From contig NC_019729.1 of the NCBI RefSeq assembly GCF_000317475.1, positions 310,001 to 374,000 of the forward strand: a stretch of DNA of 64,000 bases, read 5' to 3'. The translations under genes and the position numbers were made by a program. Position 1 is the first letter of the stretch. The number at the start of each line of letters is the position of its first letter. Below, piece after piece: positions 63,878 to 64,000 of the stretch. The notes beneath the pieces were generated by a model that was given only the letters and a program-made list of their open reading frames with translations, was not told the origin of the DNA and searched no databases. The stretch is from Oscillatoria nigro-viridis PCC 7112. GTDB taxonomy: Bacteria > Cyanobacteriota > Cyanobacteriia > Cyanobacteriales > Microcoleaceae.

Positions 63878-64000
63878 CAATACGCAAAAGACAATAACAT
63901 ACTGATTGTAGCAGCAGCCGGTAACGAAGGAACTCTCCTCTGTGTCCTCGGACAAGCCTCCACCGAATTCGACAACATTATCACAGTCGGCGCATCCGAC
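63878..64000 (+). pseudogene. Silent cassette 3: headless copy starting inside the subtilase domain (cut by window edge)
   Basis: 63881 onward matches 55259 onward of the giant gene (YAKDNNILIVAAAGNEG), same frame, high identity and no indel to the window end. It begins upstream of cassette 2 relative to the giant protein, within the protease fold (Asn of the oxyanion hole). There is no start codon. Its tip lies beyond the window. Confidence 0.88.

Noticed and set aside
1-64000. tRNA, rRNA, tmRNA genes
   Set aside because: No T-loop-like GGTTCGAATCC or rRNA-like stretch was noticed on reading either strand; a dedicated scan could not be run.

Overview
The window looks like a chromosomal segment of a filamentous cyanobacterium of the Oscillatoriales type (Microcoleus/Oscillatoria-like). 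The evidence is dense GCGATCGC-type (HIP1) octamers, a photosystem I PsaK subunit, a one-helix high-light-inducible protein, ctaA/ctaB, a PEP-CTERM protein, a cyanobacterial DUF3082 protein, and many short inverted-repeat elements. Genus assignment is inference; no rRNA or tRNA gene was seen.

Layout. 1-8.7 kb is mostly housekeeping: metH (truncated by the window edge), a coiled-coil protein, DUF488, DUF3082, ispE, an ethylene-receptor-like histidine kinase lying between ispE and ksgA on the opposite strand, ksgA and galK. 8.7-16.5 kb holds a decayed tnpB, a cupin, an SRPBCC/baeRF-like pair, a membrane protein, a methyltransferase flanked by WD40-gene debris, a cysteine hydrolase and an ABM-domain protein. 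16.5-30.6 kb holds ctaB-ctaA, an unknown protein, a Leu/Ile/Val-type binding protein, a SpoIIE phosphatase truncated by an IS630 element, a cellulose-synthase-like bcsA, an IS relic and a duplicated scrap of the bcsA 3' end. 30.7-41.4 kb holds a CHAT-FHA protein, an oxidoreductase, grxC-gshB, a PEP-CTERM protein, hflX, hli, psaK, a DUF1349 protein and a CPBP protease. 41.5-45.4 kb is a toxin-antitoxin graveyard (DUF433/DUF5615, DUF6883/DUF4926, a PIN-like gene) plus a Uma2 gene. 45.7-52.2 kb encodes a zinc metalloprotease and a large DUF1574/SGNH protein.

The most striking region is 52.8-64 kb. A 1949-residue protein has a DUF4114-like N-terminal domain, 28-residue repeats, a subtilisin-like protease with the D/H/S triad and a long Ser/Thr/Asn/Tyr-rich linker. 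It ends in a variable tip resembling a GHL10-type glycosidase and is followed by an exported WG-repeat protein. Next come an array of about 24-bp repeats, a headless second copy of the linker (859 bp without an indel) joined to a different NlpC/P60-like tip, and a second, unrelated exported protein overlapping that tip. A second array of the same repeat family follows, and then a third headless cassette starting inside the protease domain and running off the window. This is the architecture of a polymorphic toxin locus with silent tip/immunity cassettes. Here the cassettes are bounded by short tandem repeats and the carrier has a built-in subtilase. Function is inferred, not shown.

How genes may work together: grxC-gshB form a glutathione pair; ctaA-ctaB make heme A; ksgA-ispE-DUF3082 look like a cluster interrupted by the kinase; each tip gene is followed by an exported putative immunity gene, which fits cell-wall-directed tips.
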